A DNA stretch of 64,000 nt from Rhodococcus wratislaviensis (GCF_900455735.1 NZ_UAUI01000002.1:62001-126000); one strand, 5' to 3'. Positions 1-8,724 are shown, counted from the first letter of the stretch. Program-made: numbers and translations. The notes: generated by a model from the sequence alone, not told the origin.

Positions 1-1868
1 CGGGCCTGCTCGCGGCGCTGTTCACCGCACTGCTGAGCAGCACGATCGTCGCCACCGCCCTCCCCACGATCATCGGCGACCTGAAGGGCACGCAGACCGC
101 GTACGCCTGGGTCATCACCAGCGCACTGCTCGCCAACGCCGCCTCGACACCCATCTGGGGCAAGCTCGCCGACCTGTTCAACAAGAAGGTCCTCGTCCAG
201 AGCGCGATCGTCATCTTCGTCATCGGTTCGGTGATCGCCGGCTTCGCGCACAACGTGCCGATCCTGCTGACCGCGCGTGTCATCCAGGGCATCGGCATGG
301 GTGGCCTGACGGCGCTCGTCGTCGCCATCATCGGCACCATCGTCGCTCCCCGTGAGCGCGGCCGCTACTCCGGTTACATGGGTGCCGTCATGGCCGTGTC
401 GATGTCGGGTGGCCCGATCCTCGGCGGCGTCATCGTCGACAGCCCCCTCGGCTGGCGCTGGTGCTTCTTCGTGTGCGTGCCGCTCGCCGTCATCGCACTG
501 TTCCTGCTGCAGCGCACGCTGCACCTCGCGACCGAAAAGAAGGATGACGTCTCCATCGACTGGCTCGGCGCCCTGCTGCTGACCGCCGGTGTGTCCATCC
601 TGCTGATCTGGGTCTCGTTCGCCGGTAAGGCGGGCTACTACGAGTGGTTCTCCCGCGAGACGGTCATGTACGTCGGATCGGGTGTGCTGCTGCTGGCCGC
701 GACGATCCTCGTCGAGGCCAAGGCCAAGTCGCCGATCATCCCGCTCAAGATCGTCACGGAGAAGACCACCGGACTCGCCATCATCGCGTCCGTCGCCGTC
801 GGTGTCGGAATGTTCGGCTCCACCACGTTCCTCGGCCAGTACTTCCAGACCTCGCGTGGCTACACCCCCACCATGGCCGGAGTGCTCACCATCCCGATGG
901 TCGCAGGCATGCTCCTCGGCACGGTCGGATCCGGACAGCTCATCACCCGCTTCGGCAAGTGGAAGCCGTTCGTCGTCGGCGGCGCCGTCTTGATGATCGT
1001 CGGCTTCGGATTGCTCGGCACCATCGATCACGAGACCAGCCTGACCCTGGTCGGCGCGTACATCGCGATCATCGGTCTCGGCATGGGCATGCTGATGCAG
1101 AACCTGGTCCTCGCGGTTCAGAACACCGTCAGCGTCCAGAACATCGGTGCGGCATCCAGCTCGGTTGCCTTCTTCCGGACCTTCGGTGGCGCGATCGGCG
1201 TCTCGGTTCTCGGTTCGGTGCTGGCCACCCGCGTCGCCGACCTGTCGGCCGACGGTTTCGCGAAGCTCGGCATCCCCGCCGGGTCGAGCAGCGGTGGCGG
1301 AAGCCTGGACCTGACGTCCATGCCCGCTCCCGTGCAGGGTGTCATCCGTGCCGCATACGGAGACGCGACCGGCCGGATCTTCCTGATCGCCGCCGTCGTC
1401 GCCGTCATCACCCTGATCGCCGTCATACTGCTGCCCAACCGCCCGCTGCGTCGCACCATCGACCTGTCGAGCGAGCAGGAGCCCGTCCAGGAACCCGAGT
1501 ACGCCCCCGTCCCGGAGTACGCACTCGAGCCCGACACGGCGCCGATCCAGTCGTCCGAGGTCCGCGGCGGCAGGCACGAGGCCCCCGCCGATCAGCGGCA
1601 GCCCTTCGCAGGGTTGAGCGCCGACGCCCGGGACCGTCTCCTGTCCATGCTGCTGCCGCAGCCGGAGCGGACGCTGGAAGCGATCGACGAAGCGGAGAAG
1701 ATCCGCGACGAGGTCAACCGCCTGCGTAACGACCTCAACGCCAAGCTCGTCGAATTCGACGCGGTCTGGGATCGCCTGCGCGAGCTGGGACTGAGCGAAG
1801 AGCAGGTGGCCGGCGTCCTCGGCGGCGGCCACGTGGCGGACACCGGCAACGGTGCCCTCATCCGCTGA
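1..1868 (+). CDS. MFS multidrug exporter, DHA2 (EmrB/QacA-like) family, 5' truncated
   Basis: The reading frame is open from base 3, so the start lies before the window. Visible protein begins inside the first membrane segments (TALPTIIGDL, then WVITSALLANAASTPIWGKL and GIGMGG), the usual order in 14-TM DHA2 proton-driven drug exporters. About a dozen hydrophobic segments follow. After the last one (about base 1430) there is an unusually long charged cytoplasmic tail of roughly 140 residues: a Pro/Glu-rich linker, then a helical, probably coiled-coil stretch near the end (EAEKIRDEVNRLRNDL). A strong hairpin follows the stop. Family is clear; the substrate is unknown. Confidence 0.9.
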   Translation, partial: GLLAALFTALLSSTIVATALPTIIGDLKGTQTAYAWVITSALLANAASTPIWGKLADLFNKKVLVQSAIVIFVIGSVIAGFAHNVPILLTARVIQGIGMGGLTALVVAIIGTIVAPRERGRYSGYMGAVMAVSMSGGPILGGVIVDSPLGWRWCFFVCVPLAVIALFLLQRTLHLATEKKDDVSIDWLGALLLTAGVSILLIWVSFAGKAGYYEWFSRETVMYVGSGVLLLAATILVEAKAKSPIIPLKIVTEKTTGLAIIASVAVGVGMFGSTTFLGQYFQTSRGYTPTMAGVLTIPMVAGMLLGTVGSGQLITRFGKWKPFVVGGAVLMIVGFGLLGTIDHETSLTLVGAYIAIIGLGMGMLMQNLVLAVQNTVSVQNIGAASSSVAFFRTFGGAIGVSVLGSVLATRVADLSADGFAKLGIPAGSSSGGGSLDLTSMPAPVQGVIRAAYGDATGRIFLIAAVVAVITLIAVILLPNRPLRRTIDLSSEQEPVQEPEYAPVPEYALEPDTAPIQSSEVRGGRHEAPADQRQPFAGLSADARDRLLSMLLPQPERTLEAIDEAEKIRDEVNRLRNDLNAKLVEFDAVWDRLRELGLSEEQVAGVLGGGHVADTGNGALIR

Positions 1869-1900
1869 ATGAGATGATCGTTCAGTTCCACGACGCCGTC

Positions 1901-1936
1901 GGCCCGCCCACGTATCCCCCTCTACGTGGGCGGGCC
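1901..1936 (+). terminator. Hairpin terminator after the MFS gene
   Basis: A perfect 14-bp inverted repeat (arms 1901-1914 and 1923-1936, 8-nt loop) lies 33 bases after the MFS stop. It has no T-run, as is common for actinobacterial terminators. It also overlaps the longest possible reading frame of the next gene, which argues that gene starts after it. Confidence 0.75.
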
Positions 1937-1942
1937 GGCGGC

Positions 1943-2323
1943 GTGATCGCTCAATTGACCCGGTTCACGCTGGTGGGTACGTCGAGCAATGTGCTCTACG
2001 CCCTCGCGTTCTTCACCCTCGACATGTACGGGTCGTTCGTTGCCAACCTGGTCGGCGTGGTGACCAGTTCGATGTTGGCCAACGAACTTCACCGGCGGCT
2101 CACCTTCCGCGCCGTCGACCGCGTCCGCTGGTTCGTCGCGCAGTGGGAGGGCGGAACCCTCGCGCTGCTCGGCCTGGCCGTCAGCTCGCTCGCGCTCGCC
2201 CTCCTGCACATGCTCTTCCCCGGCGCCGACGGCCCGGCGCAGGTCGCGCTCGTCATCGCCGTCAGCGCCGTCGTCGGCGGGCTGCGGTTCCTCGCGCTCC
2301 GCGGGTGGGTCTTCGCCCCGTGA
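1943..2323 (+). CDS. GtrA family membrane protein
   Basis: Small four-helix membrane protein of about 126 residues. The family flips or supports export of polyprenyl-linked sugars in cell-envelope polysaccharide synthesis. The sequence starts LTRFTLVGTSSNVLYALAFF, a typical GtrA first helix, followed by NLVGVVTSSMLANELHRRLTF and two more helices ending in RFLALRGWVF, the typical GtrA C-terminus. The open frame extends up to 1874, but that segment is the terminator hairpin of the upstream gene, so I choose the in-frame GTG at 1943. The TGA stop lies inside a long palindrome shared with the convergent phosphatase gene. Confidence 0.8.
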   Translation: MIAQLTRFTLVGTSSNVLYALAFFTLDMYGSFVANLVGVVTSSMLANELHRRLTFRAVDRVRWFVAQWEGGTLALLGLAVSSLALALLHMLFPGADGPAQVALVIAVSAVVGGLRFLALRGWVFAP

Positions 2324-2359
2324 GTACTTGTTAACCGCCCGCGGTTAACAAGTACTCAC
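2320..2359. repeat. Long palindrome, copy 1, between convergent gtrA and phoX
   Basis: Arms 2320-2338 and 2341-2359 are perfectly complementary over 19 bp around a CC centre; each arm reads TGAGTACTTGTTAACCGC outward. It supplies the TGA stop codon of both convergent genes (2321-2323 on plus, 2356-2358 on minus) and probably acts as a two-way terminator. A near-identical copy lies at 3875-3920. Confidence 0.85.
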
Positions 2360-3765
2360 AGGGGACGGTGCCACGGACCCCTGATCGCCAGCGTCAGCCC
2401 CGGCGACTGGATGTTCGCGAACAGGATCCTCCCGTCCGCGCTGAATGCCGGACCGCAGAATTCGCTGTCGTTCAACTCGTTCCGAGCCATCGCGAACGGC
2501 ACACCCTCCGCCGTGACGCCCACGAGGTGGCTGATTCCTTCGCCGTCCTCGGCGAGGATCACGCCGCCGTACGGCGACACGGTGATGTTGTCGGGGCCGT
2601 CGTAGTTTCCGGTGTCGACTGCGGGATCGGGATTGACACCGAACAGGATCTTCAGCGTGACCGTCTGCTTCACCGGGTCGTAGAACCACACCTGGCCGTC
2701 GTGCTCGGCGACGCTGCCGTCGCTGGTCCGTGCGTAACTCGCGACGAAGTAGGCGCCGCCGTCGCCCCACCACTGTCCCTCCAGCTTGCGGCTGCGGGTG
2801 ACGACGTCGTTCCCGAACTGCTCGCGCACCGACGTGCTCGTCGCGTCACGATCCGGCACTCCTACCCACTGCACGGTGTACACGGTGCCGGGCTCGGTCG
2901 CCTGCGACAGGTCGGGGACGTGCGCTCCGCCCTGGAAGCACGCCATCGCCTGGAGGGCACCCGCGGTGTCGCCGCCCGGGGACTGCGCGAGTTCACGCAG
3001 CGCGTTCGGCCCGCCCCGGAAACCCTGCGGCGGCGTCCACCGGTAGTACAGGCCGTTCGGCCCGGACGCGTCCTCCGTGAGATAGATGGTGCTCGACGCC
3101 GGATCCACCGCCACGGCCTCGTGCGCGTACCGGCCGAGGAACTTCAGCGGCACAGGACTTTTGCCCCTGTTCGCGTCCTGACTCGCCGGGTCCACCTCGA
3201 AAACGTAACCGTGGTCGAGCAGGAACCCGTCCTCCCCCGCGCGAGCCTCCGTCTCCTCGCACGTCAACCACGTTCCCCACGGGGTGATGCCGCCCGCGCA
3301 GTTGTTCACGGTGCCCGCGACGCTGACGTATTGGCCCTGCCGTGCCCCGTCGGCGCCGACCGCGGTCGTGGTCGTGCCGCCGCGCGCGCCCGTGTCGTAC
3401 GTCAATCCGTCGAGAGCGGGCACGCCGAACGGTTCGTCGCTGCCGATCTCGTGATTGGTGACGAGTGTGGAACCGCCGGGTCGCGCGAACACCCCGATGG
3501 CGTCGGGATCGCTCGGCACCGGTACGCCACCGTCCAACTGCGTCTCACCCGACCGGGCGACGACGGTGTACGAAAAACCTACGGGGAGCGAGAGAATGCG
3601 GTTCGGGTCCGGCACGAGCGGTCCGTAGCCGATCGCCTGTCCCGGTGCTGCGGACGCGAACGCCGGCCGGACGAGGGCTTCGACGCTTCCGGCGAGTGCC
3701 ACACCGAGGCCGGTGAGCGCGGTGCGACCGAGGAATCCGCGGCGGTTGAGTGGTGCAGTGGACAC
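2356..3765 (-). CDS. Tat-exported PhoX-type phosphatase (DUF839 family)
   Basis: Predicted calcium/iron-dependent alkaline phosphatase or phosphodiesterase of the PhoX/DUF839 beta-propeller family, acting outside the membrane to release phosphate. The start is the GTG at 3765 (469 residues): a GGAGG lies 9 bases upstream, and the peptide then begins STAPLNRRGFLGRTALTG, a twin-arginine signal with hydrophobic stretch and an Ala-rich cleavage region near residue 40. Conserved family segments are visible: LVTNHEIG, GTVNNCAGGITPWGTWLTCEE, HEAVAVDP and DNITVSPYGG. The open frame continues 25 codons upstream but without Tat logic. It stands alone between two copies of one palindrome. Confidence 0.88.
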   Translation of the reverse strand: MSTAPLNRRGFLGRTALTGLGVALAGSVEALVRPAFASAAPGQAIGYGPLVPDPNRILSLPVGFSYTVVARSGETQLDGGVPVPSDPDAIGVFARPGGSTLVTNHEIGSDEPFGVPALDGLTYDTGARGGTTTTAVGADGARQGQYVSVAGTVNNCAGGITPWGTWLTCEETEARAGEDGFLLDHGYVFEVDPASQDANRGKSPVPLKFLGRYAHEAVAVDPASSTIYLTEDASGPNGLYYRWTPPQGFRGGPNALRELAQSPGGDTAGALQAMACFQGGAHVPDLSQATEPGTVYTVQWVGVPDRDATSTSVREQFGNDVVTRSRKLEGQWWGDGGAYFVASYARTSDGSVAEHDGQVWFYDPVKQTVTLKILFGVNPDPAVDTGNYDGPDNITVSPYGGVILAEDGEGISHLVGVTAEGVPFAMARNELNDSEFCGPAFSADGRILFANIQSPGLTLAIRGPWHRPL

Positions 3766-3874
3766 TGTCTGAAACCTCCATGGTGACGAACCGGGACCTC
3801 CGGACGGTAGGTACCGCGTTGCCCTGCTTCGTGGACGCACCGTGGCGGGCGCATGAACCGGACGAGAACTTCCC

Positions 3875-3920
3875 CCTGTGAGTACTTATTAACCGCCGGC
3901 GGTTAACAAGTACTCACAGG
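3875..3920. repeat. Long palindrome, copy 2, between phoX and arsR
   Basis: Centre lies between 3897 and 3898. Arms of 23 bases pair at 22 positions, the only mismatch being A3888 with C3907. The sequence is nearly the same as copy 1 (GTGAGTACTT[G/A]TTAACCGC and its complement). It ends three bases before the -35 hexamer of arsR. Confidence 0.85.
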
Positions 3921-3922
3921 CG

Positions 3923-3958
3923 TTGACATGTGACTAAATGGTCACCTATTGTCGATTC
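3923..3958 (+). promoter_or_regulatory. arsR promoter with internal operator, leaderless transcript
   Basis: TTGACA at 3923-3928 and TATTGT at 3947-3952 are spaced by 18 bases. The expected start of transcription falls on the ATG at 3959, so the mRNA should be leaderless, which fits the absence of a ribosome site. An inverted repeat GTGAC-N6-GTCAC (3930-3945) sits between the two hexamers, the right place for autorepression by the ArsR protein. Confidence 0.6.
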
Positions 3959-4276
3959 ATGGACGACGATCACGTCTTCAAGGCGCTGGCCGATTCCACC
4001 CGGCGCCTGATACTCGACCGATTGTTCGCCCAGGACGGTCAGACGCTCACCGAACTCGAGTCGCAGGTCGAGATGACGCGATTCGGGGTCATGAAGCATC
4101 TGCGTGTGCTCGAAGACGCGGGACTCGTCGTCACGCGCCGCTCCGGCCGGGAAAAACTTCACTACCTCAATCCTGTGCCGATACAGCTGATCCACAACCG
4201 GTGGATCGACAAGTACACCGAGCGTCACACGAGTGCGCTCGCTCAGCTGAAAGCCGAACTGGAGGAAGAGAAATGA
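3959..4276 (+). CDS. ArsR family winged-helix repressor
   Basis: 105-residue DNA-binding protein. FKALADSTRRLILDRLF is the standard ArsR first helix; the recognition helix is VEMTRFGVMKHLRVLEDAGLV and the wing is TRRSGREKLHYLN. There is no metal-binding ELCVCDL-type cysteine motif, so it is not a classical metal sensor. It belongs to the group paired with SRPBCC proteins and its stop overlaps the next start (ATGA). The ATG at 3959 is chosen over the GTG at 3938 because the promoter makes it the transcript start. It likely represses its own two-gene operon. Confidence 0.88.
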   Translation: MDDDHVFKALADSTRRLILDRLFAQDGQTLTELESQVEMTRFGVMKHLRVLEDAGLVVTRRSGREKLHYLNPVPIQLIHNRWIDKYTERHTSALAQLKAELEEEK

Positions 4277-4773
4277 CTACCGCCGACGCATTCCAGATCT
4301 ACGCCGTCTACATCAAGGCGACACCGGAGGCCATCTGGGACGCCATCACCAAACCCGAGTGGTCGCAGCAGTACGGTTACGGCGGCCTCGTCGACTACGA
4401 CCTCCGCGCGGGCGGCGCCTTCCGCTCACGCGCGGACGACGCGATGAAGGAATACCCGGGCGTGCCCGACGTGATCGTCGACGGCGAGGTGATCGAATCC
4501 GATCCGCCGAAGAAGCTGGTCCAGACGTGGCGCATGCTGATGGACGCCGACAACGTGGAGGGTTTCACCACTCTCACCTACGAGATCGTGCAGTCGAGCC
4601 GGCCCGGAGTCGCGAAACTGACTGTCACACACGACCTCACCAACGCACCGGGCCTGGCCGAGATCGTCGCGGGCAGGCGCGAGTCCGAGGGCGCGGGCGG
4701 CGGCTGGAACGAGGTGCTCAGCGGAATGAAGACCCTGCTCGAGACGGGGCAGCCGATGGTGAACTGGGGCTGA
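4273..4773 (+). CDS. SRPBCC / AHSA1 domain protein
   Basis: 166 residues, START-like hydrophobic-cavity fold (activator of Hsp90 ATPase homologue family). Typical opening YIKATPEAIWDAITKPEW, then DYDLRAGGAFR, GEVIESDPPKKLVQTWR and a C-terminal amphipathic helix GGWNEVLSGMKTLLE. It is translationally coupled to arsR (4-base overlap). In such pairs the SRPBCC partner is thought to bind a small hydrophobic ligand; the ligand here is unknown. Confidence 0.85.
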   Translation: MTTADAFQIYAVYIKATPEAIWDAITKPEWSQQYGYGGLVDYDLRAGGAFRSRADDAMKEYPGVPDVIVDGEVIESDPPKKLVQTWRMLMDADNVEGFTTLTYEIVQSSRPGVAKLTVTHDLTNAPGLAEIVAGRRESEGAGGGWNEVLSGMKTLLETGQPMVNWG

Positions 4774-4835
4774 GCGCGGGGGTCGGTGGGCGCGAGGGCC
4801 CGACATCTGTCGGACGGCCGCAGTAAGCTCCAACC

Positions 4836-5819
4836 ATGACGGCTGCGCAGTCGCTCGACGGGGATTTCCTCGCACTCGCCGACCCTTACCGGCGCGAGTT
4901 GCTCGCCCATTGTTATCGCATGATGGGCTCACTTCACGACGCCGAAGACCAGATGCAGGAGACGTTCATCCGGGCCTGGCGGGGGTACGACGGCTACCAG
5001 CAGCAGGCGTCGCTGCGGACGTGGCTGTACAAGATCGCCACCAATACGTGCCTGACGGCCCTGCAGAGCAAATCGAAGCGTCCGCTGCCGAGCGGGCTGG
5101 GCGCTCCCGACTCCGACCCGACGGCCGACCTCGTCGAGCGACACGAGGTGCCGTGGCTCGGACCGCTCCCCAACCGTCTCATCGACGACGACGCGAACGA
5201 TCCCGCCACGGTCGTCACGTCGCGCGAGTCGGTGCGGCTGGCGTTCATCGCCGCCCTTCAGCATCTTCCTGCACGTCAGCGCGCCGTTCTCGTCCTCCGC
5301 GACGTGTTGCAGTGGAAGGCGTCGGAGGTCGCGGCGGCTCTCGGCACCACCACGACGGCGGTCAACAGCCTGCTGCAGCGCGCACGCGCGCAACTCGAAC
5401 TGGCCACACCGACGGCCGACTCTCTCGTCGAACCGGAATCCCCCGAGGAACGCGAGCTCCTCGACCGCTACGTCGCCGCGTTCGAGGACTACGACATCGA
5501 CGCGATCGTCGAACTGTTCACCAAGGACGCGGTCTGGGAAATGCCCCCGTTCGACGGCTGGTATCGCGGGGGCGCGTCGATCGGCACCCTGATCAGCGGA
5601 AACTGTCCGGCCAAGGGGCCGGGCGACATGCGCCTGGTGCCCACCGCGGCCAATGGACAGCCGGCCCTCGGCCTGTACATGCGCGGGGTGGACGGCGTCC
5701 ACCGTCCGTTCCAGCTCCACGTCCTGGATGTCACGGCTGACGGGGTCTCCCACGTCGTCTGCTTCTTCGACGTCGATCTGTTCGAGAAGTTCGGACTATC
5801 GGAGACCCCGCCCGCCTGA
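4836..5819 (+). CDS. sigG: ECF sigma factor SigG with C-terminal SnoaL-like domain
   Basis: 327 residues. Region 2 is RRELLAHCYRMMGSLHDAED followed by QETFIRAWRGY; region 4 is LQHLPARQRAVLVLRDVLQW then ASEVAAALGTTTTAVNSLLQ. The last 130 residues form a SnoaL/NTF2-like domain (LLDRYVAAFEDYDIDAIVEL, then WEMPPFDGWY). The whole sequence follows the mycobacterial SigG pattern closely, including RPLPSGLG and LHVLDVTADGVSHVV. These sigma factors usually have no separate anti-sigma gene; the fused C-terminal domain modulates activity. No anti-sigma gene is next to it here. Confidence 0.9.
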   Translation: MTAAQSLDGDFLALADPYRRELLAHCYRMMGSLHDAEDQMQETFIRAWRGYDGYQQQASLRTWLYKIATNTCLTALQSKSKRPLPSGLGAPDSDPTADLVERHEVPWLGPLPNRLIDDDANDPATVVTSRESVRLAFIAALQHLPARQRAVLVLRDVLQWKASEVAAALGTTTTAVNSLLQRARAQLELATPTADSLVEPESPEERELLDRYVAAFEDYDIDAIVELFTKDAVWEMPPFDGWYRGGASIGTLISGNCPAKGPGDMRLVPTAANGQPALGLYMRGVDGVHRPFQLHVLDVTADGVSHVVCFFDVDLFEKFGLSETPPA

Positions 5820-5822
5820 CCC

Positions 5823-6227
5823 CTACGCCGGCACGGCGGCCGGATCCATCCACATGACCTCCCAGACGTGACCGTCCAGGTCGCGGAACGCGCGTCCGTA
5901 CATGAAGCCTTCGTCCTGGAGCTTGCCCCACGACGTCCCGCCGGAGGCGATGGCCTTGTCGACGAGGCTGTCGACCTCTTCGCGGCTGTCGGCCGAGATA
6001 CACATCAGGGCCTCGACGGACTTCGACGTGTCACAGATGCCGCCCTCGATGAAGTCCTTGAACCGGGACTCGACGAGGAGCATCACGGACGTGTGCTCGT
6101 TGATGACCATGGCGGTGCAGGAGTCGTCGCTGAACGTGGAGTTGAACTCGAAGCCGAGTCCGCCGAAGAACGTCTTGGTCGCGTCGAGGTTCTTGATCGG
6201 CAGGTTCACGAAGAGCATCCGGGACAT
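5823..6227 (-). CDS. VOC family (glyoxalase/bleomycin-resistance fold) protein
   Basis: 134 residues, vicinal oxygen chelate fold. MSRMLFVNLPIKNLDATKTF begins a typical first beta-alpha unit, and YGRAFRDLDGHVWEVMWMD is the typical end. The ATG at 6227 is preceded by a good ribosome site (AAGGAGA); the frame is open 22 codons further upstream but has no such site. It is convergent with sigG, with only three bases between the stops. Similar proteins cannot be assigned a substrate from sequence. Confidence 0.85.
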   Translation of the reverse strand: MSRMLFVNLPIKNLDATKTFFGGLGFEFNSTFSDDSCTAMVINEHTSVMLLVESRFKDFIEGGICDTSKSVEALMCISADSREEVDSLVDKAIASGGTSWGKLQDEGFMYGRAFRDLDGHVWEVMWMDPAAVPA

Positions 6228-6323
6228 GTGATTCTCCTTCTCGGGTTCCGCCCAGTGCGGAAGGTCATCGGTACAGACCACAGCGGTGCGCAAAACTCAT
6301 CGGTCACCGCCCGCCCGATCCTC

Positions 6324-6995
6324 TCAGCTCTCGGCGAGGTCGAGGAACGAGCCGATCATGATCCGTCCGGCCGCCTCCACGTCGTCCAGGTGCTCGCCCG
6401 ACGGGGCGGTGCCCGGCGGCATGTGGGCGTGCATCACCGGCAGCTGCGCGCGGGTCAGTTCGACGTGGAACTGCAACCCGTACGCGCGGCGGCCGATCGC
6501 GAAAGCCTGATTCTCGTAGAGGTGACTGCTCGCCAGCCGGACCGCGCCGCCGGGGAGGTCGAACGTGTCGCCGTGCCAGTGGACGACGGGCACCTCGGCA
6601 CCGACCGAACCGAACACGGGATCGCGCGTCCCGTCCTCTGACACCGTGACCGTCCCGGCACCGTTCTCCGGGGTCGGCCCCCGGCGGATCGCGCTGCCGA
6701 ACGAGGCGGCGAGAAGCTGAGCGCCGAGGCAGATTCCCAGCATCGGGAGTCCGGCGCCCACAATTTCTTTGATGAAGTTTCGCTCTCGCGGAAGTTGCGG
6801 GTGGGTAACGTCATCTTGGGCGCCCATCGGACCGCCCATCACCACGAGGCCGCCGATGTCGTGAACGGCCGGGAGTTCCGACGCTCGGTACATCGGGTAC
6901 TCGGTGTAGCGAATTCCCCGCTCCGCCAGCAAAGTACCGACGAGCGCCGGTCCTTCGAACGACACGTGCTTGACAACCGCCCATGGCTTGTTCAT
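6324..6995 (-). CDS. Type 1 glutamine amidotransferase-like protein
   Basis: 223 residues, class I glutamine amidotransferase fold as a stand-alone protein. The nucleophile elbow is GICLGAQLLA (catalytic Cys), and the His of the triad is in GLQFHVELT near residue 180; GGPMGAQDD fits the oxyanion region. Stand-alone members are often annotated as GMP synthase-like, but there is no synthetase domain. The synthetase partner, if any, is not nearby. Confidence 0.85.
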   Translation of the reverse strand: MNKPWAVVKHVSFEGPALVGTLLAERGIRYTEYPMYRASELPAVHDIGGLVVMGGPMGAQDDVTHPQLPRERNFIKEIVGAGLPMLGICLGAQLLAASFGSAIRRGPTPENGAGTVTVSEDGTRDPVFGSVGAEVPVVHWHGDTFDLPGGAVRLASSHLYENQAFAIGRRAYGLQFHVELTRAQLPVMHAHMPPGTAPSGEHLDDVEAAGRIMIGSFLDLAES

Positions 6996-7330
6996 GCCAC
7001 AATTCTTACCGAGTAGGGACTTTCGGCCCTATGCAGGCCTGGATTCGTGAATTCCGCACTGAGTGCACAAAATTCGGATGTTCACACGGAGTTCACGTTC
7101 GGTGTACACCGCCCGAATGACACCCTCCAAACTGGACGCTTGTCTAGTGGCATGGCTCACGCGAAACCTGTAGAAATACGAGCGTCACTCTTTCGTGACC
7201 CGTCCCATATCAATTAGTTATCCGGTGGTGGTCCCTGACAAAAGGAACGTCACCATCTCCCGTTACCTCAGACCACAGACGAGCCCTCCCGCGATCCGGG
7301 AAGTCGTCTTCGGGATGGAAAGGGCCTCAG
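6996..7330. other. Intergenic region upstream of the WS/DGAT gene
   Basis: No gene is seen. It is the shared upstream region of the divergent amidotransferase and acyltransferase genes. It holds a small inverted repeat, GTCAC-N6-GTGAC at 7184-7199, a possible operator. I cannot place a convincing promoter. Confidence 0.4.
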
Positions 7331-8722
7331 ATGCCGCTCCCCATGTCCCCTCTCGACTCGATGTTCCTTCTCGGTGAGTCCCGTGAGCACCCGATGCATG
7401 TCGGCGGCGTGGAGATCTTCCAGCTCCCGGAAGGCGCCGACACGTATGACATGCGCGCGATGCTCGACCGCGCGCTCGCCGACGGCGACGGGATCGTCAC
7501 GCCCCGGCTCGCCAAGCGAGCCCACCGGTCCTTCTCGACGCTCGGTCAGTGGAGCTGGGAGACGGTCGACGACATCGACCTCGGCCACCACATCCGGCAC
7601 GACGCGCTGCCCGCCCCCGGAGGCGAGGCCGAGCTGATGGCACTGTGCTCGCGGCTGCACGGATCGCTGCTCGACCGCAGCCGCCCGCTGTGGGAGATGC
7701 ATCTGATCGAGGGACTGAGCGACGGACGGTTCGCCGTCTACACCAAGATCCACCACGCGGTCGCCGACGGCGTCACCGCGATGAAGATGCTGCGCAACGC
7801 GCTCAGCGAGAACTCGGAGGATCGGGACGTGCCGGCTCCGTGGCAGCCGCGCGGCCCGCGACCGCAGCGGACGCCGTCGAAGGGGTTCAGCCTGTCGGGT
7901 CTGGCCGGTTCCACGTTCCGCACCGCCCGCGACACCGTCGGTGAGGTCGCCGGGCTCGTGCCCGCGCTCGCAGGCACCGTGTCCCGCGCCTTCCGCGACC
8001 AGGGCGGCCCGCTCGCCCTGTCCGCACCGAAGACCCCGTTCAACGTGCCGATCACCGGTGCCCGCCAGTTCGCGGCGCAGTCGTGGCCGCTCGAACGTCT
8101 CCGGCTCGTCGCCAAGCTGTCCGACAGCACCATCAACGACGTCGTGCTCGCGATGTCCTCCGGGGCACTCCGCAGTTACCTCGAGGATCAGAATGAGCTG
8201 CCCGCCGAGCCGCTGATCGCGATGGTGCCGGTGTCGCTGAAGAGTCAGCGCGAGGCGTCGAACGGCAACAACATCGGGGTGCTCATGTGCAACCTCGGCA
8301 CCCACCTCCCCGAACCGGCGGATCGCCTCGACACCATCCGGACGTCCATGCGCGAGGGCAAGGAGGCGTACGAGACGATGAGCGCCACGCAGATCCTCGC
8401 CATGAGCGCTCTCGGTGCGGCGCCGATCGGCGCGAGCATGCTGTTCGGGCACAACTCGCGGGTGCGCCCGCCGTTCAACCTCATCATCTCCAACGTCCCG
8501 GGCCCCAGCTCACCGCTGTACTGGAACGGGGCGCGGCTCGACGCCATCTACCCGCTGTCGGTGCCCGTCGACGGCCAGGGCCTGAACATCACCTGCACCA
8601 GCAACGACGACATCATCTCGTTCGGGGTCACCGGCTGCCGCAGCGCGGTGCCCGACCTGAAGTCGATCCCCGCCCGGCTGGGACACGAACTGCGCGCCCT
8701 CGAGCGCGCGGTCGGAATCTGA
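7331..8722 (+). CDS. Wax ester synthase / acyl-CoA:diacylglycerol acyltransferase (WS/DGAT)
   Basis: 463 residues, usual length for the family. It esterifies acyl-CoA to diacylglycerol or fatty alcohol, the last step of triacylglycerol or wax storage at the membrane/lipid-droplet surface. The catalytic motif HHAVADG is at residues 141-147. Other conserved blocks: PMSPLDSMF at the start, LDRSRPLWEMHLIEGL, NDVVLAMSSGALRSYL and NLIISNVPGP. The ATG at 7331 has AAAGGG 8 bases upstream. Several paralogues are normal in oleaginous Rhodococcus, so no gene number is given. Confidence 0.93.
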   Translation: MPLPMSPLDSMFLLGESREHPMHVGGVEIFQLPEGADTYDMRAMLDRALADGDGIVTPRLAKRAHRSFSTLGQWSWETVDDIDLGHHIRHDALPAPGGEAELMALCSRLHGSLLDRSRPLWEMHLIEGLSDGRFAVYTKIHHAVADGVTAMKMLRNALSENSEDRDVPAPWQPRGPRPQRTPSKGFSLSGLAGSTFRTARDTVGEVAGLVPALAGTVSRAFRDQGGPLALSAPKTPFNVPITGARQFAAQSWPLERLRLVAKLSDSTINDVVLAMSSGALRSYLEDQNELPAEPLIAMVPVSLKSQREASNGNNIGVLMCNLGTHLPEPADRLDTIRTSMREGKEAYETMSATQILAMSALGAAPIGASMLFGHNSRVRPPFNLIISNVPGPSSPLYWNGARLDAIYPLSVPVDGQGLNITCTSNDDIISFGVTGCRSAVPDLKSIPARLGHELRALERAVGI

Positions 8723-8724
8723 TC

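Noticed and set aside
7140..7176. Possible promoter TTGTCT ... TAGAAA before the WS/DGAT gene
   Set aside because: Spacing of about 25 bases does not fit.
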